This document shows, piece after piece, positions 1 through 12,350 of a DNA stretch of 64,000 bases. The DNA comes from Alisma plantago-aquatica (lineage: Eukaryota; Streptophyta; Magnoliopsida; Alismatales; Alismataceae). Made by a program: the position numbers and the translations under genes. The notes under the pieces are model-generated. The model made no database searches, had not been told where the DNA came from, and saw only the letters and a program-made list of their open reading frames with translations. The stretch's first letter is position 1, and each line of letters begins with the position of its first letter. The stretch covers positions 543,142,879 to 543,206,878 of the forward strand of contig OY856413.1 in the NCBI GenBank assembly GCA_963693085.1, read 5' to 3'.

Positions 1-47
1 TCGGCTAAGTGCTGATTTTGCATTGGAATGAGTTGATGTTTTGGGTT

Positions 48-1140
48 GATCGACCCAAACGGTTTCAAAATCATTTGGGGATTACCAAAACGGTCTCAAG
101 ACCGTTTGGTGATCACCCAAGACTGTTTGGATGTCTATGGTTAAGTATGGTTGAGCAATTGAAGGTCCAAACATATTAAGTTGATGTATAATCAATTGTT
201 GATTTGGTGACCAATCCTAGGATCCAAACTTTAATTGAATGACATGGTTGATGATGATGTGATGGGAAAAAGGTCTCAAGACCGTTTGTAGGTCATCCAA
301 ACGATCCCAAGACCGTTTGGGGGTCACCCAAGACCGTTTGGAGGTCTAGGGTTGACTATGGTTAGGTGTTTGGAGATCTAAAGGTATTGAGTTGAAGAGT
401 AATCAATTGCTGATTTGGTGAGCATTCCAATGAACCAAACCCTAATTGGTTGACTTGGATTTTGATGTGGACATGGGAAAATGGTCTCAAGACCGTTTGG
501 AGGTCATCCAAACGACCACAAGACCGTTTGGGGTCAGGTCATGTTCAATTTGGATGAAGGTTCAATGGTTTCAAAGTTACCAATCTCACATTGATTAATG
601 TTGAAGGATCATCGATTCCAAACCCTAATCCAATTGATTCAAACCCTAATTGATGATCAATTGAGGGTCAATTGAGGGTCAAATAAGTTGAAGGTTGACC
701 TAATTAACTCAATTGAAGTATGGTGATTGGTCCAATTGATGATTGGTTACATGAATTCAATGGTGGAAGGAACCAACATTGGAAACCGTAAATTGATTTG
801 TTTGGTTGAGACTCTTTTTGGTTGTTGCGGTTTTGAGGAGGTTTGGACCAAACGGTCTCAAGACCATTTGGGACCAAACGATCCCAAACCATTTAGGTTC
901 ATGCGGTTTCCAAACCGATTGAGTTCATGCGGTTTCAAAAGTCAACTTTGGGCAAACGGTCTTCACCACCTACTTTACTAAACGGTTTCAAGGTGGTACT
1001 TTAGCAAATGGTTTCATTGGTTGTTCAAGACCGTTTGGATGTCTAAATGGTCTTAGACCGTTTAGATGTTTTTGCGGAAGACCGTTTGAGGTCTGATTTG
1101 GTCAAGACCGTTTAGGGTCTATAAGGCCAAAACCGTTTGG
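48..1140. repeat. Cluster of CpG-containing near-palindromes, AAACGGT/ACCGTTT family (5' LTR copy)
   Basis: Many copies of AAACGGTCTCAAGACCGTTT and variants occur, often joined by a GGGGTCACCCA-like linker to a further half site. The word is almost its own reverse complement. Copies sit in degenerate ~180-220 bp units that also repeat the phrases GGGTTGAT and GAGGTCTAGGGTT. The same block is at about 10099-11690 in the 3' LTR, so it belongs to the element. Confidence 0.85.
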
Positions 1141-1675
1141 TGAATAATTAACCAAAACCACATGGGTACTTAAAGTGGTTAAAGGACAAAGTGATTAGTT
1201 GACTAATACATGATGTAATCAAAGATGATTATAGTAATTACATCTTAATGGGATGAGGTGATTAGTACCCTTTGAATAATTAAGCCTTAATGGTCACGGT
1301 GACAATGACATAACCCATGATGTTAATTCTTCCTCAAGAGTGAGTTGACTTAACCTAATCAAGACTGAAGTAAACATCATCTCTAGAAGATGAAAGAGAA
1401 GATTTCCTACATGGATGATAATTAAGTATTGGACTTCTAATATGAATGAATGTCTAATTAGGGTATTATCCTTCATAATGAGATCATGAAACCCTAATTA
1501 TGATGGTTAATGAATCATAACTCTAAGTGAGGGTATTAATGAGAGTAATCTCAATGCATGTTGATGGTTTGATCTTATTTCGTAAAGATGACTTGATAAA
1601 CCTTATTTCAAGGTACTTTGATGCTCACTCCTACTTGGGGTGAATAGTAAACCCTAATTATGGGTTGTTGGTTAT

Positions 1676-1811
1676 AAACCCTAATCTAGGGTGATGTGAT
1701 GTGAATAGTAAACCCTAATCTAGGGTGATGTGATGGGAATAGTAAACCCTAATCTAGGGTGATGAGATATGAATAGTAAACCCTAATCTAGGGTGATGTG
1801 ATGTGAATAGT
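1676..1811 (+). repeat. 34-bp tandem repeat with telobox, four copies
   Basis: Four consecutive 34-bp units each start with AAACCCTAATCTAGGGT, which is itself nearly self-complementary and contains the plant telobox AAACCCTA. Units differ by one to three bases. The same array with the same copy number is present in the 3' LTR (12213-12350), so it predates this insertion. Confidence 0.9.
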
Positions 1812-3858
1812 AAACCCTAATTCCTAATAAGGTAAATGGAAGTGTGAAACCCTAATTCTGGGTTATATTCTATAGCATGAGAGCTCTAAGATTTGATAAT
1901 AAAAGGATGAGTCATTAATCCTAATTGAGCTGAGGGGATGATTAACCCTAATTGAATTGAAAAGGGAACCCTAACCCTGGTAAGGGCATAGTGGTGAAAC
2001 CCTTGAATAATAATGCTATCATTGTCTTACATTATGCTGATATGAAGTGGATGTATATGTTATCATCTGTACTAATCATGCAGATTTATGAAATATTGAG
2101 CATAGCCAGGTAAGAGATATGATGCTTTGTTTATTGAAAGTACTTTATGAGCTTGGTAAGCACTGATATGTTATGTTGCCTAGTAAAAGATAACAAAAGA
2201 GATTGATAGGTTGTAAGAGCCATGTGAAATACATGCAATGCAATTATCATGTTTACACTGTTACATGACTTGATGACATTAAGTTACCTGTTAAAGTGGT
2301 AACAAGTATGTTGATGATCTAAGGGTTTGAACACCCACATTCTTGAATCATAATGATGAGATGATAGGGGAATTGAGTTCCCAATGTTAATAAAGCTGTG
2401 AAATGAACTTGGTAAAATAATACTCTTTCCTTACAACAATTGTTATAATGGCTTATGTATGTAAACATGCCTGATGTTAAAAGAATGTTGTAATGTACTT
2501 AAATAATCAAGTGTAATGATATCATGTAGAGCCCTGACCATAGATCCATCATCGTCAGCAGTTAGGTGATGGTGAAACAGGTTTTCCTAAGGGAACTCCT
2601 GGAGAGCATACTTTTGAGCATGTGGGGGTAATGGGTGCGAATATCTTTATGCCCTAATGGAGGAATTGATGTGAGATAAACACTAAATCTCTCAGTCCTT
2701 CATTATATGTATATGACGGGAGATGTATCACAAATCTCCCGATGATGATGTTAATGCTGAATCGATGCGAGATAAACAAGAAATCCCTCAATTGCGAAGA
2801 GAGTACAGCATGCCACTGTAACTCTAATAGCGAAGTTGCTAGTATACTCTGGAAAGATATATTTATAGCAGAGGCACAAGATGTCCTGCATGTTGTTCCT
2901 CACACTAACTGAGGAAGATGAGGTCATAGAAATCCGGCTCTTCTGATGGCCTATGTATGGTACCGATTTCGATTTCGCAATGGTCGGTTGGAGTATGAGC
3001 GGTATACCTCATATCCTCAGGGCATAAATATGATTGTAAAATGTAATCAGCCGTGTATCATATTTGCTTAGGGTTGAATTACGAGAATCAATGTTTGATG
3101 ATACTTTGTTTATTATATCTTAGAAAGATAAAGGATATACATGTTCTTCGTATTCCTTATTAAATGAATGACTTGCTACTTAATCAGTTATATAATTGAA
3201 ATGATTGCATAGAGAATACTACTCTGCATATCTTATTCAATGATTTACCTGCTGTTGAATATTTATAATTCTATTGCCATGTGTTATTTTAATATCTACA
3301 ATAACAATGTTTCTGGAAGAGATTTATATCTCTCGCTAGGACAATTTTCAGTTGTCTCACCCCCGTGGAATTCAACTTTTTAGGTAGACGTCGAGGAAGA
3401 AGAAACCCTTTAGTGGGTGAGCAGCAACAGCAGTCACAGCAGCAGCAACAACTGCAAGGACAACAGTGACCCACAGGTGGAGACACTGTATGTCTGATAG
3501 GTCTTATATATAGAGAGTCCTATGTGTCGTCTCTGTACTCTCAGGTCCTAGGAGTCAGTAGATGGTTTGATATAGATATGAGATTTTTGGCTTGATGCCT
3601 CGAGATTTTTGTATACTACTTATGTACAGTTTAACAGGGCAGTCAATGTTATGACTCTCGAGATGAGATGATACAGAGATGTACTAATGAATCAACATGT
3701 AAATAACCTACTTTGGTTCCTTATGATAGAGTTTTACAGTTTGTGGATTTCTTTGCAAAAAGTTTAATTTTCTTTAGTGATTTTCAGTAATTCCACTGCT
3801 AATCATTCGCTTCCGCATTAGTTAATCCTATTTTCACGAGACGGACGTCATAATTTAG

Positions 3859-3870
3859 TGGTATCAGAGC
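3859..3870 (+). other. Primer binding site, tRNA-iMet type
   Basis: TGGTATCAGAGC lies nine bases after the LTR end (GACGTCA at 3844-3850). This 12-mer is the standard plant Ty3/gypsy and Ty1/copia primer site, complementary to the 3' end of initiator methionine tRNA. It marks the start of minus-strand cDNA synthesis. About 120 bp of leader without any recognised signal separates it from gag. Confidence 0.93.
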
Positions 3871-3987
3871 TCTAGGTTCGCTGAGTCTACAGAGACATAG
3901 GACTAAGGTTGATGAGTATGTTATAGTATCTTCCAGTTTATCTGATAGTGTCTTCTGCTCATATAGGAGGAGAAGAGAAAACTAAAG

Positions 3988-5149
3988 ATGTCTGGATCAC
4001 ATGATGAACATGTTGTTGAAAGTAGTGTCACTGCACCCGGAGGAAGTGCAAGAGACCAAGGAAGGGAGGAGCATGTGCCTGAACCACCCCAGTTCAATCC
4101 AGCCGACATGGGGAATCCCACCTTCCAAGCTATGTTTGGGCAGTTCATGACTGCCATGACACATATGACTGATAGAATGCCCATACCTGCACCTAGGGCA
4201 CCTACCCACCCTGAGGGATAGGGAGCCGGCAAGATGTTTGAATGACTACGTCGGGTTAGAGCCACATAATATGTTGGGACCGCTGACCCAGCAGATGCTG
4301 ACATGTGGCTAACAGATTTAGAAAAGGCCTTTAGAATCCTGAACATCCCAGAAGCTGAGAAGGTTAGACATGTTGTGTACCTTCTCAAAGGGAGTGTTGG
4401 TCACTGGTGGACCATTGAGGAGGGAAAAAGGCCAGGTGTGGAGATTGAATGGGAAGTATTTTGATGAGAATTTGTCAACAGATACTTTCCTAAGCCGTTT
4501 CTGGATGAGAAAATCTCTCAGTTTGAGAGGTTAAGACAAGGACCAATGAACATTAGCGAGTACGAGGCTAAGTTCATGGAGTTTTTTAGGTTCTGTTCGC
4601 ATATGGCAACCACTGATGAAGAAAGGATTCGGCATTTTGAGAAGGGATTAAATGCTGAGTTGACCACCCATGTGTCTGCCCTGGAGAATAGGGAAAGATT
4701 TGCTACTTTTGTGGAGTCTGTCAGAAGGATAGAGAGGTATGTGACTGAGAAGAGACAGACCAAGAACAAGAAGGTGTACCCCCAGTTCCAAGGATCCTCA
4801 TCCAAGGGTTTTAAGAAACCGAGGTTCTATGCCTACACTACCACCTAGATTCAGTACCCAGACACAGTGGACGTCAAATAGGGGTAGAGGATGAAGTTTA
4901 CCACTAGAAGGAGCCCATAGCTCAACATCTGTGTCTGTTACAGGACCACCCAGGCCACAACAAGGGATGAGAAGATGTTTCATATGTGGAAAGATGGGAC
5001 ATCTGATGAAGGATTGCAGAGCCCGAGAGACAAGCGTGACTCAACCCCAAAGGCAGAGTCAGCAAGGTTCTCAAAGGAGACAGTTTCCAAGTGGTGCTAG
5101 AGGACGTGGACAAGCGTCCCACGCTGGATCATCGGCATCCAGTCATTGA
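3988..5149 (+). pseudogene. gag: gag pseudogene of the Tekay-like element
   Basis: Gag would form the cytoplasmic particle that packages the element RNA. The start chosen is the ATG at 3988, about 120 bp after the PBS. The N-terminus (MSGSHDEHVVES) is clearly related to the gag encoded on the minus strand at 58503. A matrix/capsid-like retrotransposon gag region follows (about 4280-4790, including a WLTDLEKAFRILN stretch). A perfect CX2CX4HX4C zinc knuckle (CFICGKMGHLMKDC) sits at 4976-5017. The frame is broken by stops at about 4219, 4243, 4267 and 4461 (two adjacent), by a frameshift near 4840, and by further stops at about 4890 and 5147. Several stops fit a single C-to-T change in a CGA or CAG/CAA codon. 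It cannot make an intact Gag. Confidence 0.9.
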
Positions 5150-5794
5150 GCACCAAATCAACCACAGGCGACAACAAGATTCTATGCGATGAATCCACCT
5201 GATGTAGTGATCAACCCTCAGGTTGTGACAGGTCAGATGAGACTATTTTATTCTGATATGTCTACATCCTGCATCATATATGTTTTAATTGATCCGGGTG
5301 ATACACACTCCTTTATCACTCGAAGAGTGATTTTTGACTGCAACATGACTATCACTCATAGAGAAGATAGTCTGTTGTTATAAACTCCTTTGATGGGATC
5401 TGCTGTGTAACGGAAAGTGTGTTCTCCTTGCATTCTTTTCTTTTCTGAACATCACATTCAAGTGGATCTTATACCACTTGAGATGCATGTATTCGATATA
5501 ATCCTTGGGATGGATACCTTAGAAAGGTATAAGGTTGTTTTGGATTGTGAGTCCAAGCAAGCTGTGTTCACTGATAAAAGTGACTCATGGATCGTTCAAG
5601 GAGATAGAAAGATTCTTCCAACCTGCCTTGTGTCAGCTATGGTAGCTGAGAAGTTGATGAGGCAAGGATGTTATGCATTCTTATCCCATATGGTAGATAC
5701 CACCATGGAGAGTTCTAATCCTACTGAAGTTCCTGTAGTCCGGGAATTTGAAGATGTATTTCCTGAAAAACCTCCAGGTGTACCTCCGCCCTGA
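5150..5794 (+). pseudogene. Aspartic protease region (broken)
   Basis: It is in the same frame as the zinc knuckle and reads into RT, so gag-pol was one polyprotein. The retropepsin signature is visible as LIDPGDTHSFI at about 5285-5317, followed by the typical chromovirus segments VDLIPLEMHVFDIILGMD (about 5462) and VVREFEDVFPEKPPGVP at its end. The catalytic D-S/T-G triad reads D-P-G (5291-5299), so the usual Ser/Thr is replaced by Pro. Stops are at about 5381, 5408 and 5792. Either change alone would inactivate the enzyme that cleaves the polyprotein. Confidence 0.88.
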
Positions 5795-6481
5795 GAGATT
5801 GATTTTGAGACTAATCTAGTCCCGGACACGCAACCAATAGCACAAACACCGTATAGGATGGCGCCTGCTGAGATGGCAGAACTCAAGAAACAACTGTAAG
5901 AGTTTCTTGAGAAGGGTTTCATCCAATCAGGCACTTCACCCTGGGGTGCTCCGGTCCTCTTTGTTAAAAAGATGGATGGGTCAATGCGATTATGCATTGA
6001 TTACCGATAGTTAAATAAAGTAACTATAAAGAACAAGTATCCTTTGCCTAGGATTGATGATCTATTTGACTAGTTGCATGGTGCAACAGTCTTCTCAAAG
6101 ATAGATTTGAGGTCGGGATATCATCAGCTGCGTATTAAGGAGGGTGACATACCTAAGTCTGCCTTTAGGACAAGGTATCGTCACTATGAGTTCACAGTTA
6201 TGTCATTTGGGCTAACTAATGCACCAGCTGCATTTATGGAACTCATGAATAGAATCTTTCGACCTTTTCTTGATCAATGTGTTGTCATATTCATAGATGA
6301 CATTCTGATCTATAGTAGAGATGCTCAACAACATGAGCAACATCTTTGTCAGGCTCTAACCTTGCTAAGAGAGCATGAGTTATATGCTAAGTTTAGCAAG
6401 TGTGAGTTCTGGTTACTAGAAGTTTCTTTTCTTGGACATGTAATATATGCTTCAGGTATTCATGTTGACCCTAAAAGGTAG
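5795..6481 (+). pseudogene. Reverse transcriptase domain (broken)
   Basis: This is the RT that copies element RNA into cDNA. Recognisable blocks in order are [15 protein letters not shown], a CIDYR block, [41 protein letters not shown], the catalytic FIDD box at 6290-6301 ([12 protein letters not shown]) and FSKCEFW. The FIDD aspartates are intact. In-frame stops lie at 5897, 6008 and 6071. A one-base deletion near 6475 shifts the frame before the thumb/RNase H connection. The stops at 6008 and 6071 are TAG codons that a C-to-T change in CAG would produce. Confidence 0.93.
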
Positions 6482-6483
6482 AA

Positions 6484-7096
6484 TTTGTCCTGCAATGGGA
6501 ATAGCCGAAGACACCGACGGAGATTCGCAGTTTCTTAGGGTTGGCAGGCTACTATAGGAGGTTCATTAAGAACTTCAGTTCTATAGCTTTACCCTTAACC
6601 AAGTTGACTAGAAAGGATGTTCCTTTTTCCTGGAATGACAAGTGTCAACAATCATTCCAGCTGTTGAAAGAGAGGTTGACTAGTGCACCAGTGTTGGTAT
6701 TACCTGAGCAAGGGAAAGGGTATATAGTTTTATGTGATGCCTCTAAGAATGGACTAGGATGTGTGTTGATGCATGATAAACAAGTGATTTCTTTTGCTTC
6801 TCGACAGCTTAAGAAACACGATGAGAATTATCCGACACATGATCTAGAACTAGCTGCTATAGTACATGCTTTGAAGATCTGGAGACATTATCTTTATGGA
6901 GACATTCCAGATTTTCACAGACCATAAGAACCTAAAGTACATCTTCTCTCAACATGAGCTTAACATGAGGCAACGCCGCTGGATGGAGTTAATCAAGGAT
7001 TACGATTGTACAATTGATTATCATCCAGGAAAGGCCAATGTGGTTGTTGATGCATTAAGTAGGAAATCAACAACACTAGCCCTAGATAAATCATAA
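6484..7096 (+). pseudogene. RNase H domain (broken)
   Basis: RNase H degrades the RNA strand of the RNA:DNA hybrid. The connection segment ([15 protein letters not shown]) begins at about 6541 in the shifted frame. It is followed by the first catalytic Asp ([11 protein letters not shown], about 6730), the Glu block ([21 protein letters not shown], about 6840) and, after another frameshift near 6897, [14 protein letters not shown] and the end block DALSRK. A TAA ends this frame near 7094. The two frameshifts flank this domain, so it cannot be read through with RT. Confidence 0.9.
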
Positions 7097-8640
7097 CTGA
7101 ATTCTTTGGTGTGCTCTAGGAGGGATATACTTATCTCTTTAAGGCAAGACAATGTACAGTTAAAAGTATCATTGTTATCTGGATTGCTAGCTGAGATGCA
7201 CATAAAACCTACTCTGAGATAGCAGATTAAGGAGGCACGGCAAGCTGATGTGGTAGTTCAACATATTAGATCAGAATATGGTAGCGAGAAACGAGAAGGT
7301 TTCCATGATTCAGATGACCAAGTAGCCTTCTATCATGGTAGAATGATAGTGCCTGATGTGGATAACTTAAGGAAGTTAGTCTTGGAAGAAGCACGTTCTT
7401 CTATGTATGCTATGCATCCAGGAGGCACATAGATGTATCATAACTTGAAAGATATGTATTGGTGGCCTGGTTTGAAGAAGGATGTTGCTGAGTTTGTTAT
7501 GCGGTGTCCGGTGTGTCAGCAAGTTAAAGCTGAACACCAGAAGCCCACAGGAACAATGCAGCCTTTGCCTATACCACAATGGAAGTGGGATCATGTAACC
7601 ATGGATTTTGTGGTTGGTCTGCCCAGAACAGCCAAAGGTTATGATTCCATCTGGGTAATAGTTGATAGGTTGACAAAGACAACACATTTCTTACCTGTCA
7701 AAACAACCTATTCTACTGAGAAGCTGGCACAGTTATATGTAGATGAGATAGTGCGACTGCATGGAGTCCCAGTTACCATTGTTTCTGACAGAGGTCCCCA
7801 GTTTACGAGTCATTTTTGGGAACGACTTCATAAAGCCTTAGGCACACAGTTAAGGTTTAGGACATCCTTTCATCCTCAGATTGATGGACAATCAGAAAGG
7901 ACTATACCGACCTTGGAGGACTTGCTTAGGGAATGTGTCCTTCAGTTTATAGGAAGTTGGGATCTGCATCTGAGTTTGATAGAGTTTGCCTACAACAACA
8001 ACTATCAACACAGTATTAACATGGCACCTTATGAAGCTTTGTATGGTAGACGTTGTAGATCTCCCCTATGTTGGTATGAAACTGGTGAATATCAACTTTT
8101 GGGTCCTGATCTTGTGTAGCAGACCACTGAGAAGATTAAAATAATACAACAACAGTTAAAGACTACACATGATAGATAGAAATCTTACACGGATAAGTGT
8201 CATAGACCTTTAGAATTCCAAGTTGGAGACATAGTGTATCTCAAGGTCTCACCCTGGAAGGGAGTTCTTAGGTTCGGAAGAAAAGGAAAGTTAGCTCCAA
8301 GATTTATGGGGCCTTATCCAATCATTGAACGGATTGGAAAGGTAGATTATAAGCTGGAGTTACCACCTGAGCTGCAAAAGTTACACCCAATATTCCACAT
8401 TTCCATGCTAAGGAAATGTCATCCTGACACAGAATCAATTATGCAGCCTATGGAAGTAGAATTGAACGATGATATATCCTATGTTGAAGGACCTATGTCG
8501 ATTCTTGATAGAAGGATCAAGAAGCTAAAGAAGAAAGACATTAGTCTTGTAAAAGTTCTCTAGAATCATCATGGCGTTGAAGAAGCTACATGGGAACTAG
8601 AGGAAGAAATGAGGAGGAAATACCCTACTCTTTTCTCTTA
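7097..8640 (+). pseudogene. Integrase with GPY motif and C-terminal chromodomain (broken)
   Basis: Integrase inserts the cDNA into the host genome. The HHCC zinc-binding region is visible (HPGG...YHNL...CPVC, about 7410-7525). The catalytic D,D35E residues are all present: Asp in TMDF near 7603, Asp in VSDRGPQF at 7787, Glu in GQSER at 7895. The GPY module (MGPYPIIERIG) is at about 8305-8335. A group II chromodomain follows at about 8475-8640, the part thought to steer chromoviruses to particular chromatin. Stops are at about 7218, 7430, 8117, 8177 and 8561. The last falls inside the chromodomain, where the conserved Trp of VLW is expected (TGG to TAG). The catalytic core is better preserved than the reading frame. 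Confidence 0.93.
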
Positions 8641-8678
8641 GAACGTTTTGTTAATTATTTCGGGGACGAAATCCTTAT

Positions 8679-8688
8679 AAGGGGTGGA
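8679..8688 (+). other. Polypurine tract
   Basis: AAGGGGTGGA lies just upstream of the 3' LTR and shortly after the end of the integrase frame, in the sequence GGGGACGAAATCC...GGGGTGGA that typically precedes the 3' LTR in this clade. It would prime plus-strand cDNA synthesis. Confidence 0.8.
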
Positions 8689-9077
8689 TAATTTGTAACA
8701 TCCCTGACCTGGGTTATGTACTAACCCTAGGTTTTTTGTTTAATAAAGATGATTAGATGCTTTCTCATATCCTTTGAAAAGCAATTAAGGCTTTTTAGGA
8801 ACTTATATTTCAATTTCAGTCCCTTTTGAATAATGTTGAAACATTGTTTTGTTAATTTTGGGCTAAAGTGCAAATTACCCAAGTTGAGGGGTTAACTTGC
8901 AAATTCCACATGATAAGATGTTCCTCTGATGTTGATACATCATAAGAATGAATATGATGTAGTGGTATGTTTTCTACAAGCTTGGGCATCAAGATAAAGC
9001 TTGTAGAGCAAACTTTGTGCATTAAAACCTAGTTTTGGTGTAATGTGCAATTTACCCAAAATCTAGGGTTCAATATG

Positions 9078-9087
9078 CTATATATCA
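9078..9087 (+). promoter_or_regulatory. Possible TATA box of the 3' LTR
   Basis: CTATATATCA lies about 385 bp into the LTR, in a plausible position for the U3 promoter, with pyrimidine-rich sequence further downstream. The call rests only on motif and position. Confidence 0.3.
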
Positions 9088-10098
9088 CATCTAGAGGGTC
9101 TCTCATGTTTCTTGGCATCACGTAGAGCAAAGAAAATGAGAGGGGCGCCTCATTTGAGATATCTTGGAGGAGAGAGAATCTTGACATTAAAATAATCAAG
9201 ATTTAAGCATATGTGGAACTTTAGTTTAATTTAATGCAAAAAGAAATAAATTAATAGAGGGGCCCTTCAACCAAAAGTTGAAGGATGTGTTTGCAATAGT
9301 GTTGGAAGAGCTTGTGACTTGCTATGGCACAAAATGATCTTGGTTGAGTGGAAGCCACTCACATTATTATAATAAAAAGTAATATCCACTAAAAGGATGG
9401 ATATTAATATAAAACTCTTTAAGGTGCTTAGTTCCTTTTCCATTAATTCTTGGATAATGATGGAGTTTTGCAAGCAAATGAAGATGGCTTCGTGGCCAAG
9501 AAATGGAGGGGAGTTTTATGGAAATTATTTTAGGATTAAAAGAAAATAATCTATTTTCTCTTTCCTTTAAAATCCCATACAAATCCCTTATACATGTTCT
9601 TTTTCCAATACACAAAAGGAATTTTCCTTAGTTTTTCTCTTATTACTTTGCTTTGGCCGACCAAGGAAGAGCTCAGGAACAGGAGAAGGATGAACAAAAC
9701 CTGTTGGTAAGGTTTTGATCATCTTCTACCTCGGATTCATGGTGGAAACCCTAAAGCAATGCCTGATTCTTGGTTTTCTTCACCCGATTTCCAATTCTAG
9801 CCATCTTTTTCATCCAATAGCTCAAGAACGGACCTTGGGCAGTGTCTTGAACTCCATCCACCATTATAGCCGTGGAGCTTGGAGCTTGGATATCAGATTT
9901 GAGGCGGGTTTTATAACTCAAACCCTAATCATTGTTATTGCACTCCTTACTTCAATAATAGTTGGTTACTTTTCTTCTTTTGGTATTCTTTTGATTCATT
10001 GCTGAAATCCCCATGAGAAACGGTTTTTGTTCTTGGTTGTTCTAAGGAGGACGATGATGACATCATCCTATATGTTTATCCAAGAAAAATCCCAGGTC

Positions 10099-11690
10099 AA
10101 ACGGTCTCCTAAGTTGCTCAAACGGTTTCCCAAACCGTTTGGGAGCAAACGGTTTCAAACCGTTTGAGATGAAACGGTTTCACCAAACCGCATGAGAGCA
10201 AACAGTTTCAGACTGTTTGGAGGTTTTGACCAGGTTTTACCATTTGGGAATTTGTTTCTAATAATGTTGGTTATTGATCCACTAAATATAATTGATTAAA
10301 TCTAAGTGGTTCATGAGTTGAAGGTCCAACATTCACCAAAACCCTAATCAGGTTGAGTGATGATTTCATAAGTGTTTGAGTTTGAAACTTGGGTTGATTG
10401 ACCCAAACGGTTTCAAAACCGTTTTGGGATCACCCAAACAGTCTCAAGACCGTTTGGGGGTCACCCAAGACCGTTTGGAGGTCTAGGTTTGGATATGGTT
10501 AAGTGTTTGAAGATCCAAAGATATGGTATTAACCCTAATCGGCTAAGTGTTGATTTTCATTGGAATGAGTTGATGTTTTGGGTTGATCGACCCAAATGGT
10601 TTCAAAACTGTTTGGGGATCACCCAAATGGTCTCAAGACCGTTTGGTGATCACCCAAGACCGTTTGTAGGTCTAGGGTTAAATATGGTTGAGCAATTGAA
10701 GGTCCAAAGATATTAAGCTGATGTATAATCAATTGCTGATTTGGTGACCAATCCTAGGATCCAAACTTTAATTGAATGACATGTTTGATGATGATGTGAT
10801 GGGAAAACGGTCTCAAGACCGTTTGGAGGTCATACAAACAATCCCAAGACCGTTTGGGGGTCACCCAAGACCGTTTGGAGGTCTAGGGTTTACTATGGTT
10901 AGGTGTTTGGAGATCTAAAGGTATTGAGTTGAAGAGTAATCAATTGTTGATTTGGTGAGCATTCTAATGAACCAAACCCTAATTGGTTGACTTGGATTTT
11001 GATGTGGACATGGTAAAATGGTCTCAAGACCATTTGGAGGTAATCCAAACGACCTCAAGACCGTTTGGGGTCAGGTCATGTTCAATTTGGATGAAGGTTC
11101 AATGGTTTCAAAGTTACCAATCTCACATTGATTAATGTTGAAGGATCATCAATTCCAAACCCTAATCCAATTGATTCAAACCCTAATTGATGATCAATTG
11201 AGGGTCAATTGAGGGTCAAATCAGTTGAAGGTTGACCTAATTAACTCAATTGAAGTATGGTGATTGGTCCAATTGATGATTGGTTACATGAATTCAATGG
11301 TGGAAGCAACCAACATTGAAAACCCTAAGTCGATTTGTTTGGTTGAGACTCTTTTTGGTCCTTGCGGTTTTTAGGAGGTTTGGACCAAACGGTCTTAAGA
11401 CCGTTTGGGACCAAATGATCCCAAACCGTTTAGATTCATGCGGTTTCCAAACCGATTGAGTTCATGCGGTTTCAAAAGTCAACTTTGGGCAAACGGTCTT
11501 CACCACCTACTTTACTAAACGGTTTCAAGGTGGTACTTTAGCAAATGGTTTCATTGGTTGTTCAAGACCGTTTGGAGGTCTAAACGGTCTAAGACCGTTT
11601 GGATGTTTTTGTGCAAGACCGTTTGAGGTCTGATTTGGTGAAGACCATTTAGGTTCTATAAGGCCAAAACTGTTTGGTGAATAATTAACC
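10099..11690. repeat. Cluster of CpG-containing near-palindromes, AAACGGT/ACCGTTT family (3' LTR copy)
   Basis: At least twenty full or half copies occur, for example around 10121, 10148, 10404, 10436, 10624, 10804, 11047 and 11385. They sit in degenerate units starting near 10395, 10577, 10796 and 11013 (spacing ~180-220 bp). Many show C/T or G/A differences from the consensus within the CG of ACGG/CCGT, as expected if these CpGs are methylated and decay. Confidence 0.87.
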
Positions 11691-12212
11691 AAAACCGCAT
11701 GGGTACTTAAAGTGGTTAAAGGACAAAGTGATTAGTTGACTAATACATGATGTAATCAAAGATGATTATAGTAATTACATCTTAATGGGATGAGGTGATT
11801 AGTACCCTTTGAATAATTAAGCCTTAATGGTCATGGTGACAATGACATAACCCATGATGTCAATTCTTCCTCAAGAGTGAGTTGACTTAACCTAATCAAG
11901 ACTGAAGTAAACATCATCTCTAGAAGATGAAAGAGAATATTTCCTACATGGATGATAATTAAGTATTGGACTTGTAATATGAATGAATGTCTAATTAGGG
12001 TATGATCCTTCATAATGAGATCATGAAACCCTAATTATGATGGTTAATGAATCATAACTCTAACTGAGGGTATTAATGAGAGTAATCCCAATGCATGCTA
12101 ATGGTTTGATCTTAATTTGTAAAGATGACTTGATAAACCTTATTTCAAGGTACTTTGATGCTCACTCCTACTTGGGGTGAATAGTAAACCCTAATTATGG
12201 GTTGTTGGTTAT

Positions 12213-12350
12213 AAACCCTAATCTAGGGTGATGTGATGTGAATAGTAAACCCTAATCTAGGGTGATGTGATGTGAATAGTAAACCCTAATCTAGGGTGAT
12301 GAGATATGAATAGTAAACCCTAATCTAGGGTGATGTGATGTGAATAGTAA
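12213..12350 (+). repeat. 34-bp tandem repeat with telobox, four copies (3' LTR)
   Basis: Same array as at 1676-1811, with the same number of units and small differences. It lies within ordinary LTR sequence, so it is not a telomere. Confidence 0.9.

Larger units (their letters stand above)
1..3850 (+). repeat. 5' LTR, 3'-terminal two thirds
   Basis: This segment is collinear with the end of the 3' LTR and stops at GACGTCA, directly before the leader that carries the PBS. It holds three repeat layers. The first is a dense set of AAACGGT...ACCGTTT near-palindromes (about 48-1140). The second is a 34-bp telobox-containing tandem repeat (1676-1811). The third is a stretch with a CAG-rich patch near 3420-3465 just upstream of the LTR end. 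No conserved protein is encoded, and short open frames here should be ignored. Confidence 0.92.

Noticed and set aside
1676..1811. Interstitial telomere array
   Set aside because: Only one AAACCCTA per 34-bp unit, and the array lies inside an LTR in two copies. It is a telobox repeat, not TTTAGGG tandem DNA.
9715..10005. Open frame of 96 codons in the 3' LTR
   Set aside because: It lies in LTR leader sequence, begins at a non-conserved position and has no domain. The corresponding 5' LTR part is outside the window, so conservation cannot support it.
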